DNA from: an uncultured Collinsella sp.
Lineage (GTDB): Bacteria > Actinomycetota > Coriobacteriia > Coriobacteriales > Coriobacteriaceae
Assembly (NCBI GenBank): GCA_902479135.1
Contig: CABSNU010000002.1
Coordinates: 93,550 to 157,549, forward strand
Length of the DNA: 64,000 bases
Reading direction: 5' to 3'
Shown here: in pieces, positions 25,844 through 35,060 of the stretch
Layout: each line of letters opens with the position of its first letter
How positions within the stretch are numbered: position 1 is the stretch's first letter
Program-made: the position numbers and the translations under genes
Notes under the pieces: model-generated
Seen by the model: the letters and a program-made list of their open reading frames with translations, nothing else
The model's database searches: none
Told to the model about the DNA's origin: nothing

Positions 25844-25953
25844 AGTGAATTCCTCTCTTCAATAAAAGAAATGAATTGTCCTTCACATGGCACAGGTTTT
25901 CCAGGTGCCGCAAACCAACCTCAGAGATCAATAAGTTCAACTGACTGGTCTTA

Positions 25954-26056
25954 GCAGGTTTCCCAAGTGCCGCAGATTGCCGTGAAAGAGGAGCGAAGCG
26001 TACTTAAGTACGTGAGCGACGATTGAACGGCAAGGTGCGGTGCTTGGGGAAGCTGC
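25954..26056. repeat. About 103-bp imperfect palindrome between amtB and glnK
   Basis: Outer arms of about 21 bases (around GGTTTCCCAAGTGCCGCA and its near complement), then TTGCCGT/ACGGCAA, then a perfect inner palindrome CGTACTTAAGTACG at 25999-26012. The right end touches the amtB TAG codon (26056-26058). A second direct copy of the CAGGTTTTCCAGGTGCCGCA-type arm lies at 25892. Confidence 0.8.
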
Positions 26057-27333
26057 TAATCGAGTCCGGAGAAAGAAGGATAGGCGCTCTCGCCGTGCTG
26101 ACTCGCATCCAGGCCCAGCGCCTCGTCGGCCTCGTCCACACGCAGGCTGCCGTGGAACAGTGCCTTGACCACCGCGGCGATCACCAAGTCGAGTACCAGT
26201 ACAATGACGACCGTCACCACAATGCCCAAGATCTGCGAGATGAGCAGCGACACGTCGCCCGTGTAGAACAGACCGCCCTTGCCGGTCCACGAAAGCTCCG
26301 GCACGCAGAACAGGCCCGTGAGCACGCCGCCCAGGATGCCGCCGATGCCGTGGCAGCCAAACGCGTCGAGCGCGTCGTCGTAGCCGAACTTGGTCTTAAG
26401 ATGGCTGATGGCGAAATAGCAGACGGGCGAGACGATCAGGCCCATGACCAGCGCCGCCCACGGCTCGACAAAGCCCGCGCCCGGCGTGACCACCACGAGG
26501 CCCGCGACCAGACCGGTGCTGGCACCCACCAGCGTGGGGCGACCGGTGTGCACGCGCTCGACGGCAAGCCATGAGACCATGCCCGCCGCGCTGGCCGTCA
26601 CGGTGTTGAGGATGGCAAGCGCCGCCACGGCGTCGGCCTTGAACTCGCTGCCGCCGTTAAAGCCAAACCAGCCAAACCAAAGCAGACCGGCGCCCAATGC
26701 CACAAACGGCACGTTATGCGGGCGATAGCTCACCATGCCAAAACCGCGACGACGGCCGAGCATTAAGCAGAGAATCAGGCCCGTCAGACCGGACGAGATG
26801 TGCACCACGTCGCCGCCGGCAAAGTCCAGCGCGCCGATGATGTCGCCGATAAAGGAGCCCTCGCCGCCCCACACCATGTGAGCAAGCGGCGCATAGACCA
26901 CAAGCAGCCAAATGCCCAGGAAGGCCGTCATGGCACCAAACTTAACGCGGCCGGCCAGGCTGCCCGTGACGATAGCAGCAGTGATCATGGCAAATGCCAT
27001 CTGAAAGGCGATGTTAATGATCTGAGGGTAGACGGCGCCGTCAGTGGCATTGCCCTCGGCCGCCTGCAGCACCTGGTTGAGCACCGGAAGGCACAGTAGC
27101 TGGTCAAGGCCTCCAATAAACGGGCTGGAACCGTCGCCGCCGTAGGCCAGCGACCAGCCGGCAACAATCCACAGCACACCAACCAGGCCAATGGCGCCAA
27201 AGCACATGAGCATGGTGTTGATGACATTTTTGCGCCTGGACAGGCCGCCATAGAAAAACGCCAGACCCGGTGTCATTAAAAACACGAGCATAGTGCAGAT
27301 GAGCATAAACGTTGTCGATCCCGTATCGTACAT
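26056..27333 (-). CDS. amtB: Ammonium transporter
   Basis: A 425-residue Amt protein with 11 predicted membrane segments. Typical blocks are MTPGLAFFYGGLSRRKNV, then AYGGDGSSPFIGG, and DDALDAFGCHGIGGILGGVLTG, which holds the pore histidine. It imports ammonium and is gated by PII proteins. The ATG at 27331-27333 (MYDTGSTTF) follows AAGGGGGAG; longer in-frame starts add 25 residues without better signals. Its transcript continues through a long hairpin into glnK. Confidence 0.96.
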   Translation of the reverse strand: MYDTGSTTFMLICTMLVFLMTPGLAFFYGGLSRRKNVINTMLMCFGAIGLVGVLWIVAGWSLAYGGDGSSPFIGGLDQLLCLPVLNQVLQAAEGNATDGAVYPQIINIAFQMAFAMITAAIVTGSLAGRVKFGAMTAFLGIWLLVVYAPLAHMVWGGEGSFIGDIIGALDFAGGDVVHISSGLTGLILCLMLGRRRGFGMVSYRPHNVPFVALGAGLLWFGWFGFNGGSEFKADAVAALAILNTVTASAAGMVSWLAVERVHTGRPTLVGASTGLVAGLVVVTPGAGFVEPWAALVMGLIVSPVCYFAISHLKTKFGYDDALDAFGCHGIGGILGGVLTGLFCVPELSWTGKGGLFYTGDVSLLISQILGIVVTVVIVLVLDLVIAAVVKALFHGSLRVDEADEALGLDASQHGESAYPSFSGLD

Positions 27334-27531
27334 TCGCTCCCCCTTGGTCGCATGAACGTTGTCGGCGCTCATAATGGAGCCGAGGGGCAACTGGTGTAGA
27401 CCAGACACGGCGTTGTTAAACGCTGCGTTGTCGAATGGAAACGGTGCCGCAATCTTGGAAACGGCGCGGCAACGGGCGCGAAACGAACGGGAAATACGCG
27501 AGCAAGGAAGCCGTGAGCGCGCCCGCCCCGC

Positions 27532-28551
27532 CTAGCGCCGGAACAGCTCGCGGGCTCGGTCGCGGAGGTCGGTAGCTCGGATGACGCCCTCGTAACGATT
27601 GATGCGCAGACGCGGGAAGGCGTTAAAGAAGCGTAGGTCGCGGCGGCTGAGTGACACGCTCGGCACCGGGCGGCTCATGCGCTTGCCGGCAAGGCGACGA
27701 CCGAGCGACGGACGCGGCATGCTCGGCGCGGCATCGGCCACGCGACGGGCAGCGAGCGCCAGGCCGCGAGCACCATCCGAGATAAACGTCGGCATCGAAG
27801 CCTTCTCGCGCAGGGCATCGAGCGCCGCGTCGCCCAGCTCGGCCAGCCAAGCGTTAACGGCGCGACCGCGGATATGCGTCTGCGCCACCGAGTCGATCGC
27901 CGAATCGGGAATACGTTCGAGCATAGAGTCGGAGGCATCGGCAAGCGACTCATTGATGCGGTCGGCAAGGTCGGCACGCACACGCTCCAGCTGATCGGAC
28001 AGACGCCGCCAGCTCGCCAACGAGCACGCCGCGTCGACCATCATCGCGACCGCAACGATAAAGGCGGCCAAGCGCACGATTAGCACCGGCAGATGGCCAA
28101 GCAGCCCCAGCAATGCCGGCTCCACTAAACGGCAAATACACAACGCACCCAAGCCAAACGCGCAGGCCCAGTACAGGCAGATGCGTCCGTGCAGGTTAAA
28201 CGGCAGATGCGAGTAATCCCAAAACCGGGCACCCGTCGTTTTTTCCAACAGCACGCCCACGCTATATTCGATCAGGCTGCATACGAGCGCGGCAGCGACA
28301 AACTGGCTCGAGGCGTCTGGGATTCCACGCAGCAGCAACCAGCACGCGATGCCGCCCGCACCGTAGATGGGACAACACGGCCCTAGCAAAAAGCCGCTGT
28401 TGGCAAAGCGTCCGTGGTTGAGCATGGCGCAGACTGTCGACTCCCATACCCAGCCGCAAAAACCGTAGAAGGCAAACGAGAGTACCAGCGCCGAGAGCGG
28501 ACAGGCGGCAAGCGTCGCGCCGTCAAATGTCATGTCGATCGCGGTTCCCAC
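27532..28551 (-). CDS. PF06541-type membrane protein (putative ABC transporter permease, CmpB-like)
   Basis: A 339-residue protein. The N-terminal half has about five membrane segments with FYGFCGWVWESTVCAML, GFLLGPCCPIYGAGG and FWDYSHLPFNLHGRICL, which match the PF06541 family. The C-terminal 170 residues are cytoplasmic and basic, with amphipathic helices. Despite the family name no transport function is proven. The GTG at 28549-28551 is preceded by GAGGAG and lies 3 bases after the HD gene stop, so the two are co-transcribed. Confidence 0.82.
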   Translation of the reverse strand: MGTAIDMTFDGATLAACPLSALVLSFAFYGFCGWVWESTVCAMLNHGRFANSGFLLGPCCPIYGAGGIACWLLLRGIPDASSQFVAAALVCSLIEYSVGVLLEKTTGARFWDYSHLPFNLHGRICLYWACAFGLGALCICRLVEPALLGLLGHLPVLIVRLAAFIVAVAMMVDAACSLASWRRLSDQLERVRADLADRINESLADASDSMLERIPDSAIDSVAQTHIRGRAVNAWLAELGDAALDALREKASMPTFISDGARGLALAARRVADAAPSMPRPSLGRRLAGKRMSRPVPSVSLSRRDLRFFNAFPRLRINRYEGVIRATDLRDRARELFRR

Positions 28552-28554
28552 CGT

Positions 28555-29112
28555 CTACCCACTCCTCTTTTCGTTCGATTCTTTGTTCGAGCCGTCACTC
28601 GAGCCCTCGTTCAAATCGTTCGCGCCGCCTTTGCGCGGCAGACGGCCGGCAATCGTCTCGCGCAGCGCGCACCATTTATCCGCCAGGCACACAATCCATG
28701 CCTCGCGACACGTCGGCGGCACCGGTACCAGCGGAAACATATGGCGCGCGATGATATTCCGCTCGCGCGACGTCAGCTCAAAATCCTCTTCGGCACGCGC
28801 CAGGGCAAAAAACGGATGCCGAAACCCGTGCAGGCGATGGCTTGGGTCGGGATCGTGCCAGTCATAGAGAAAGTAATCGTGCAGCAGGGCCCCGCGCAGC
28901 AGCGAGGCGCGGTCGATCGAAATGCCAGCACGGCCCAAGCGCTCAGCAAAGGACAGACTTGCCCGCGCTACCGAGGTCACATGTGTATAGACCGTCACAT
29001 CGCCATGTTGGATAAACTCATGCGTCAGGCCCAAGCGCCCCGTCTGGGCAAGCTGACGGGCGACATCGTCGACCTCGCGCGCGATTTTCTCGGCACGAAC
29101 GGCATCGGACAT
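28555..29112 (-). CDS. HD-domain hydrolase
   Basis: A 185-residue protein. The ATG at 29110-29112 (MSDAVRAEK) follows AAGGAGG. Metal ligands of the HD superfamily appear as His in VYTHVTSVARAS, the HD pair in LLHDYFLYDWH, His residues in RLHGFRHPFFAL, and an Asp in VCLADKWCAL. The C-terminal 25 residues are a polar, low-complexity tail. Members hydrolyse phosphate esters of nucleotides; the substrate is unknown. The gene is directly followed by the PF06541 gene. Confidence 0.85.
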   Translation of the reverse strand: MSDAVRAEKIAREVDDVARQLAQTGRLGLTHEFIQHGDVTVYTHVTSVARASLSFAERLGRAGISIDRASLLRGALLHDYFLYDWHDPDPSHRLHGFRHPFFALARAEEDFELTSRERNIIARHMFPLVPVPPTCREAWIVCLADKWCALRETIAGRLPRKGGANDLNEGSSDGSNKESNEKRSG

Positions 29113-29288
29113 GCTGCCTCCTTCCAGCGTCCCACGGCGACAAGCCGCGGCCTGCACGCAATGAATATAATCATCATCGAATCTACCAGTATGGCATCGG
29201 ACAAAACGTTTTGCCCCACCAGTTGGCGAATTACCGCGCCGCCGTCACATATCAAACGCCAAAATGTGCGAGACTGTCTTGTGCAATT

Positions 29289-29314
29289 GTGCCGGCCGAG
29301 GGAGTGCCGGCGCA
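29289..29314 (+). promoter_or_regulatory. Hairpin in the dxs-like leader
   Basis: GTGCCGGC and GCCGGCGCAC form a stem just before the weakly placed GGAG ribosome site of the dxs-like gene. The rest of the 228-base gap (29113-29340) holds nothing else that I recognise. Confidence 0.35.
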
Positions 29315-29340
29315 CGATTCGCATGGAGTAACCCACAACG

Positions 29341-31122
29341 ATGCTGCTTACGCAAACGACAACGCCCGAGGACGTCAAGGCTCTCGATCGCGCCGAGCTT
29401 CCGCTGCTCTGCGGCGAGATCCGCCACGCCATCCTCGAAAGCTCCGCCGCCGTCGGCGGGCACGTTGCCCCCAACCTGGGCGTCGTTGAGCTTACGGTCG
29501 CGCTCCATCGCGTGTTTAACTCCCCCACCGACAAAATTGTCTTTGACGTGTCACACCAGACCTATGCCCACAAGGCGCTGACTGGGCGCGCGTACACTTA
29601 TATCGACCCGGCACGCTACGGCGAGGCCTCTGGCTTTGCCAATCCCGACGAGTCCGAACACGACCTGTTCGCCATGGGCCACACCTCCACATCGGTGAGC
29701 CTGGGCTGCGGCTTGGCGCACGCTCGTGACCTGGCGGGCGATGCGTACAACGTCATCACCATCATTGGCGACGGCTCGCTTTCGGGCGGCCTGGCGTTTG
29801 AGGGCTTTAACAATGCCGCCGATCTCGATAGCAACCTGATCATCGTCGTCAATGACAACGACCAGTCCATCGCCGAAAACCACGGTGGCCTGTATCGCAA
29901 TCTGGCCGAGCTGCGAGCCAGCAACGGCACCTGTGAGCGCAACGTTTTCCGCGCGATGGGGCTCGACTACCGCTATCTGGACGCCGGTAACGACGTGTTG
30001 GCCCTCGTCGACGCGTTGCAGGAACTGCGCAATATCGATCATCCCATCGTGCTGCACATCTCCACCGCCAAGGGCAAGGGCTTTGAGCCGGCCCAGAGCG
30101 ACCCCGAGCGCTGGCACCACGTGGGTCCGTTTGACATGGCGACTGGGCGCAAGCTCTGCCCGGGCCATCCGAGCGAGCCTGCGCCGCGCACCTATGCCGA
30201 CATTACGGGCGAGGCGCTCAGCGCCGCCATCGAGCACGATCCGCAGGTCGTGGGCATCACGGCCGCCACGCCCTACATCATGGGCTTTACACCCGAGCTT
30301 CGCGCCGCGGCAGGCAAGCAGTTTGTTGACGTGGGCATTGCCGAGGAGCACGCCGTGACCTTTGCCACCGCGCTTGCGCGCTCGGGCGCCAAGCCAGTCT
30401 TTGGTGTGTACGGCACGTTTTTGCAGCGCGCCTACGACGAACTGTGGCACGACCTGTGCCTCAACGACGCCCCCGCAACCATCCTGGTATTTGGCGCGTC
30501 GATCTTTGGCACCACATCCGAGACGCACCTCTCGTTCTTTGATATTTCCATGCTGGGCGGTCTTCCCAACATGCACTACTTGGCGCCGGCCTGCATGGAG
30601 GAATATCTGTCCATGCTGAGCTGGTCGCTCGATCACCGCGAGCATCCCGTGGCGATTCGCGTGCCGGGCATTGGCTTGGTAAGCCGCCCTGACTTGGCGC
30701 CTGCCGAGGACGCCGATTACGGCGCCGTTCGTTACAACGTGGTGCGTCAGGGTCGCGACGTGGTCGTGCTCGCGCTTGGCGATTTCTTTGAGCTGGGCGA
30801 GCGTGTGGCAAACCGCTTGGCAGCCGAATACGGCATCGAGGCCACGCTCGTCAACCCTCGCTTTGCAACCGAGCTTGACCGCGAGTTCCTCGACAGCCTT
30901 GCCGCCGAGCATCGCGTTGTCGTCACCCTCGAGGACGGCATCTTGGACGGCGGCTGGGGCGAACGCGTCGCGTGCTATCTGGCATGCATGCCGTTGCGCA
31001 CGCGCACCTTCGGCATCGCCAAGGGCTTCCCCGACCGCTACGACCCCAACGAACTGCTCGCGCAGAACGGCATGACGGTCGAGAACATGGCTGCAGAGGC
31101 CGTAAGGCTACTAAACGAGTAG
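29341..31122 (+). CDS. dxs: 1-deoxy-D-xylulose-5-phosphate synthase-like thiamine enzyme
   Basis: A 593-residue thiamine diphosphate enzyme; DXS condenses pyruvate and glyceraldehyde 3-phosphate in the MEP isoprenoid pathway. The cofactor motif GDGSLSGGLAFEG..NDND is present, with a typical transketolase middle domain (GIAEEHAVTFATALA) and C-terminal domain. It is slightly short (usually 620-640), and the DVGHQ motif reads DVSHQTYAHKALTGR, so it may be the second DXS-like paralogue. A terminator follows. It is not in an operon with other isoprenoid genes. Confidence 0.85.
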   Translation: MLLTQTTTPEDVKALDRAELPLLCGEIRHAILESSAAVGGHVAPNLGVVELTVALHRVFNSPTDKIVFDVSHQTYAHKALTGRAYTYIDPARYGEASGFANPDESEHDLFAMGHTSTSVSLGCGLAHARDLAGDAYNVITIIGDGSLSGGLAFEGFNNAADLDSNLIIVVNDNDQSIAENHGGLYRNLAELRASNGTCERNVFRAMGLDYRYLDAGNDVLALVDALQELRNIDHPIVLHISTAKGKGFEPAQSDPERWHHVGPFDMATGRKLCPGHPSEPAPRTYADITGEALSAAIEHDPQVVGITAATPYIMGFTPELRAAAGKQFVDVGIAEEHAVTFATALARSGAKPVFGVYGTFLQRAYDELWHDLCLNDAPATILVFGASIFGTTSETHLSFFDISMLGGLPNMHYLAPACMEEYLSMLSWSLDHREHPVAIRVPGIGLVSRPDLAPAEDADYGAVRYNVVRQGRDVVVLALGDFFELGERVANRLAAEYGIEATLVNPRFATELDREFLDSLAAEHRVVVTLEDGILDGGWGERVACYLACMPLRTRTFGIAKGFPDRYDPNELLAQNGMTVENMAAEAVRLLNE

Positions 31123-31162
31123 AAAAACCTCCGCAACGGCAAACGCCCTTGCGGAGGTTTTT
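31123..31162 (+). terminator. Terminator of the dxs-like gene
   Basis: AAAAACCTCCGCAA pairs with TTGCGGAGGTTTTT around a 12-base loop, starting at the stop codon. Confidence 0.92.
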
Positions 31163-31180
31163 ATTTTCGCGACGCAACTA

Positions 31181-31396
31181 TCTTGATCTGTAACACCTAG
31201 AGACCAAATTAACGTCCAGATGTTACAGATCGAGACGAACCGTTTAAGCCCCTGATGTTTATCTCAATCTGTAACAATTAGGGGCCAAATCCTCGTCCAA
31301 CTGTTACAGATCGAGACATTCGAATTCCCCTGAAGAGAAAATCTCGATCTGTAACAGTTAGAACCCATTTCCTCGTCTACCTGTTACAGATTGAGA
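31181..31396. repeat. Tandem array of three 55-bp palindromes
   Basis: Units at 31181-31235, 31262-31316 and 31342-31396 are each exactly 55 bases, with about 15-base arms (TCTCGATCTGTAACA and complement) and a 25-base middle that is also partly conserved (CCAAAT, CGTCCA). Spacers of 26 and 25 bases are unrelated in sequence. The array fills much of the gap between a terminator and the ABC operon promoter. Confidence 0.9.
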
Positions 31397-31429
31397 CAAA
31401 ACAGCGAGGCAGGCCGTCACATCTGCAAG

Positions 31430-31466
31430 AACCACCACAAAGGTGCCTGTCCCTTTTTGGTAGGTA
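31430..31466. repeat. CTGTCCC-type hairpin upstream of the ABC operon
   Basis: AACCACCACAAAGG, then TGCCTGTCCC and TTTTTGGTAGGT. The left half matches the copy at 5563, and the right half matches copies at 692 and 44990, so it looks like a hybrid of the two subtypes. Confidence 0.7.
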
Positions 31467-31507
31467 GAATAACCCATAAGGTTAGTATGTTTCTAAGTTA
31501 TTTCATG

Positions 31508-31537
31508 TTGACCCTTTTGAGCGGGATAGGGTATAAC
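31508..31537 (+). promoter_or_regulatory. Promoter of the amino-acid ABC transporter operon
   Basis: A -35 box TTGACC (31508-31513) and a -10 box TATAAC (31532-31537) are separated by 18 bases, and the start codon follows 43 bases later after GAAAGGTG. Confidence 0.7.
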
Positions 31538-31580
31538 TCTACTCAACCGCTAGGGATTTTATTGAGAAAGGTGTTCTACC

Positions 31581-32576
31581 ATGAGCAAGAACCTCTCCCA
31601 GCAGGTCGTTCTCGACCGCCGCGGCTTTGTCGCCGCCACCTTCGCAACCGTCGCCGGCCTTGGTCTTGCCGGCTGCTCTGACACCAGCGCCGAGGCTGAC
31701 AAGGGTTCCGCCGCTGGCTCCTCCAAGAGCTCCGAAGATACCGAGGCTTCCACCACGCTCGACGCCAAGGCATTCGACAAGCTCGTCGACAACGGCCCCA
31801 AGGCCGATGACGATGCCATCGCCGCCAGCACCTGGGCCACGGCCGTCAAGGACGCCGGCGTCTTTAAGATCGGTGGCGTTCAGACCTCCACGCTCTTCTC
31901 CCTCCTCAACGAGAAAGACGGTCAGACCCGTGGCTTCGATGCCGGCATCGCGCAGCTTCTGTCCAACTACATCCTAGGCGAGAACAAGGTCGAGATCACC
32001 CAGGTGACCTCGGACACGCGCGAGTCCGTCCTGCAGAACGGCCAGGTCGACGCTGTCTTTGCCACCTACACCATCACTGACGAGCGCAAGAAGCTCGTCT
32101 CCTTCGCCGGCCCCTACTACTACACCCAGCAGGCTATCCTGGTGCTCGCCGATAACGACGACATCAAGGGCGTCGACGACCTAGCCGATAAGAACGTCGC
32201 CGTCCAGTCCGGCTCCAACGGCCCCGCCATCCTGGAGGAGTTCGCCCCCAAGGCCAGCCAGCAGGAGTTCAAGACCGACGAGGAGGCACGTCAGGCACTC
32301 CAGCAGGGCCGCGTCGATGCCTACGTCATCGACAACAACATGCAGCAGAGCGCCCTGGTCCGCGAGCCCGGCAAGTACAAGATTGCCGGCAAGCCCTTCG
32401 GCAGCAAGGAGCCCTACGGCATCGGCCTGCCGCTCGATTCCGACGGTGTCGCCTTTGTCAACGACTTCCTTAAGAAGATCGAGGATGACGGCACCTGGAC
32501 CGAGCTGTGGCAGATCTGCATTGGCGACCGTACGGGCGACACCAATGTTCCCGAGCTGCCCGAGATCGGCGCCTAG
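31581..32576 (+). CDS. Amino-acid ABC transporter substrate-binding lipoprotein
   Basis: A 331-residue lipoprotein. The signal has an RR pair (DRRGFVAATFA) and a lipobox LAGC with Cys32. A Ser/Glu-rich linker precedes the type II periplasmic-binding fold (TRGFDAGIAQLL, the FAGPYYYTQQAILV core and EEFAPKASQ). The sequence fits the glutamate/glutamine/aspartate group. It is the first gene of an operon with two permeases and an ATPase; a hairpin after its stop probably raises its level over the permeases. Confidence 0.93.
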   Translation: MSKNLSQQVVLDRRGFVAATFATVAGLGLAGCSDTSAEADKGSAAGSSKSSEDTEASTTLDAKAFDKLVDNGPKADDDAIAASTWATAVKDAGVFKIGGVQTSTLFSLLNEKDGQTRGFDAGIAQLLSNYILGENKVEITQVTSDTRESVLQNGQVDAVFATYTITDERKKLVSFAGPYYYTQQAILVLADNDDIKGVDDLADKNVAVQSGSNGPAILEEFAPKASQQEFKTDEEARQALQQGRVDAYVIDNNMQQSALVREPGKYKIAGKPFGSKEPYGIGLPLDSDGVAFVNDFLKKIEDDGTWTELWQICIGDRTGDTNVPELPEIGA

Positions 32577-32664
32577 GCAGCGAGCCTAGTAACGGCCGCT
32601 ACGAAACCATACGGAAACGCACGATGCGCTTTATTGCGCTAAACTGTTTCCTCACTGAGTTGTC

Positions 32665-32695
32665 GGGGCTTCCGTACACACGGGAGCCCCTTTCC
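32665..32695 (+). terminator. Intercistronic terminator between the binding protein and the permeases
   Basis: GGGGCTTCCGT pairs with ACGGGAGCCCC, then TTTCC. Partial readthrough would give more binding protein than membrane subunits. Confidence 0.7.
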
Positions 32696-32714
32696 TTACC
32701 GGCGGGAGGTCCGC

Positions 32715-33374
32715 ATGAGTCTCTCCGAGCTCTGGTCGCTCTATGGCCAGAACTATATCGACGCGCTGCTAGCAACCTGGGGCATGACGCTTGAGTCGTT
32801 TGCCATCGCCACGGTGCTGGCCGTCGCCGTCACCGTGATGCGCGTGTCGCCGCTCAAGCCGCTGCGCGTCTTTGGCGACCTGTATGTCCAGGTCTTCCGC
32901 AACATCCCCGGCATCGCGCTGCTCATCATCGTCGTCTACGCACTGCCACCGCTCAAGGTCGTCCTGCCCTACCGCACCTGCGTTATCGTCGCCACGGTCC
33001 TTTTGGGTTCTGCCTTTGGCTCCGAGAACTTTATGAGCGGCATCAACACTGTCGGTGTCGGCCAGGTGGAAGCCGCCCGCTCGCTGGGCATGAGCTTCAG
33101 CCGTATCCTCGCCAAGATCGTGATTCCGCAGGCGCTGCGCTCGAGCGTGCTGCCCATGACCAACCTCTTTATCGCCGTCATGCTCACCACCGCGCTCGGC
33201 AGTCAGGTGCCACTTAAACCGCAGGAGCTCACCGGCGTGGTGAGCTACATCAACACGCGCTCGCTCGGCGGCGTCGCCGCGTTCTTTATCTCGGCGCTCG
33301 GCTACCTGGGCACGGCCTTTGTGGTGAGCCACATTGGCAACTATATCGATAAGAAGGTGAGGATCCTCCGATGA
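32715..33374 (+). CDS. Amino-acid ABC transporter permease 1
   Basis: A 219-residue HisM/GlnP-family permease with about five membrane segments. The cytoplasmic coupling (EAA) loop is visible as VEAARSLGMSFSRILAKIVIPQALR, where the first part is the contact with the ATPase. It starts after GGGAGG and overlaps the next permease by 4 bases (ATGA), so the two are translationally coupled and probably form a heterodimer. Confidence 0.93.
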   Translation: MSLSELWSLYGQNYIDALLATWGMTLESFAIATVLAVAVTVMRVSPLKPLRVFGDLYVQVFRNIPGIALLIIVVYALPPLKVVLPYRTCVIVATVLLGSAFGSENFMSGINTVGVGQVEAARSLGMSFSRILAKIVIPQALRSSVLPMTNLFIAVMLTTALGSQVPLKPQELTGVVSYINTRSLGGVAAFFISALGYLGTAFVVSHIGNYIDKKVRILR

Positions 33375-34204
33375 GCAAGCACTCCACCTCCGCGCTCACC
33401 ATGCGCGATGCGCTCTACGAGGCTCCCGGCCCCAAGATGCGCGCCAAGATTCGCGTCGGCACCGCCATCTCACTTGTTGCCGTGGCCGCGCTCATCGCTC
33501 TGGTACTGCAGCGCTTTTATGTGACCGGCCAGCTTTCGGTCCATTACTGGTACTTCTTTACTCACCTCACCACCTGGAAGTTCCTGCTTGCCGGTTTTGA
33601 GGGCACGGTAAAGGTCGCGCTCACCGCCGGCGCCATCGCGCTGGTACTGGGCTTAGCCCTCATGCTCGGCCGTACCAGCGACATCAAGCCGCTGCAGCTG
33701 GTCTGCCGCGTGCTCACCGATTTCTTCCGTGGCGTGCCGAGCCTGCTGTTCATCTACTTCTTCTTTTTGGTGCTGCCCCAGTACAAGATCGCGTTGCCGT
33801 CGTTTTGGATGCTCACGCTTCCCGTCGCGCTCGCTGCGGCCGGCGTACTGGCCGAGATCTTCCGTGCCGGCGTCAACGCCGTGCCGCGCGGTCAGGTCGA
33901 GGCCGCCCAGGCACTCGGTCTCTCCAAGGCTAAAATCACCTTTAAAATCGTGTTGCCGCAGGCGATTCGCTTTATCATTCCGTCGTTGATTTCGCAGCTC
34001 GTGGTCGTAGTCAAAGACACCACCGTCGCCTACGTGGTGAGCTACCCCGACCTCATGCAAAATGCCCGCGTGCTCATTACCAACTACGACGCGCTCGTAT
34101 CGGTCTATCTGGTGATCGCGGTCATCTACATCCTCATCAACGTCGCGATCAACAAGGCCGCTGTCTACGTTTCGCACAAGACCGGCGCGACCATCATCCG
34201 CTAA
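33371..34204 (+). CDS. Amino-acid ABC transporter permease 2
   Basis: A 277-residue permease of the same family. It has an N-terminal cytoplasmic extension of about 25 residues and a membrane segment (about 28-48) before the conserved core, and the EAA loop VEAAQALGLSKAKITFKIVL. It is longer than its partner, as is usual in two-permease amino-acid importers. Its start overlaps the stop of permease 1. Confidence 0.93.
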   Translation: MSKHSTSALTMRDALYEAPGPKMRAKIRVGTAISLVAVAALIALVLQRFYVTGQLSVHYWYFFTHLTTWKFLLAGFEGTVKVALTAGAIALVLGLALMLGRTSDIKPLQLVCRVLTDFFRGVPSLLFIYFFFLVLPQYKIALPSFWMLTLPVALAAAGVLAEIFRAGVNAVPRGQVEAAQALGLSKAKITFKIVLPQAIRFIIPSLISQLVVVVKDTTVAYVVSYPDLMQNARVLITNYDALVSVYLVIAVIYILINVAINKAAVYVSHKTGATIIR

Positions 34205-34241
34205 CGCTTTTACCATTTCGAGTCATAAGGAGCCGAGCACC

Positions 34242-35006
<765 letters not shown>

Positions 35007-35060
35007 CCAGCTACGCGCTCGCCCGCTTGCCATGACCATCCGGATTCGAAAGTTACACCA

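Noticed and set aside
31181..31396. Possible small CRISPR array
   Set aside because: Units are 55-base palindromes with differences among them, only three copies exist, and no cas genes lie nearby.
31181..31396. Possible integron attC sites
   Set aside because: The core GTTRRRY/RYYYAAC arrangement of attC is not convincing and no integrase gene is in the window.
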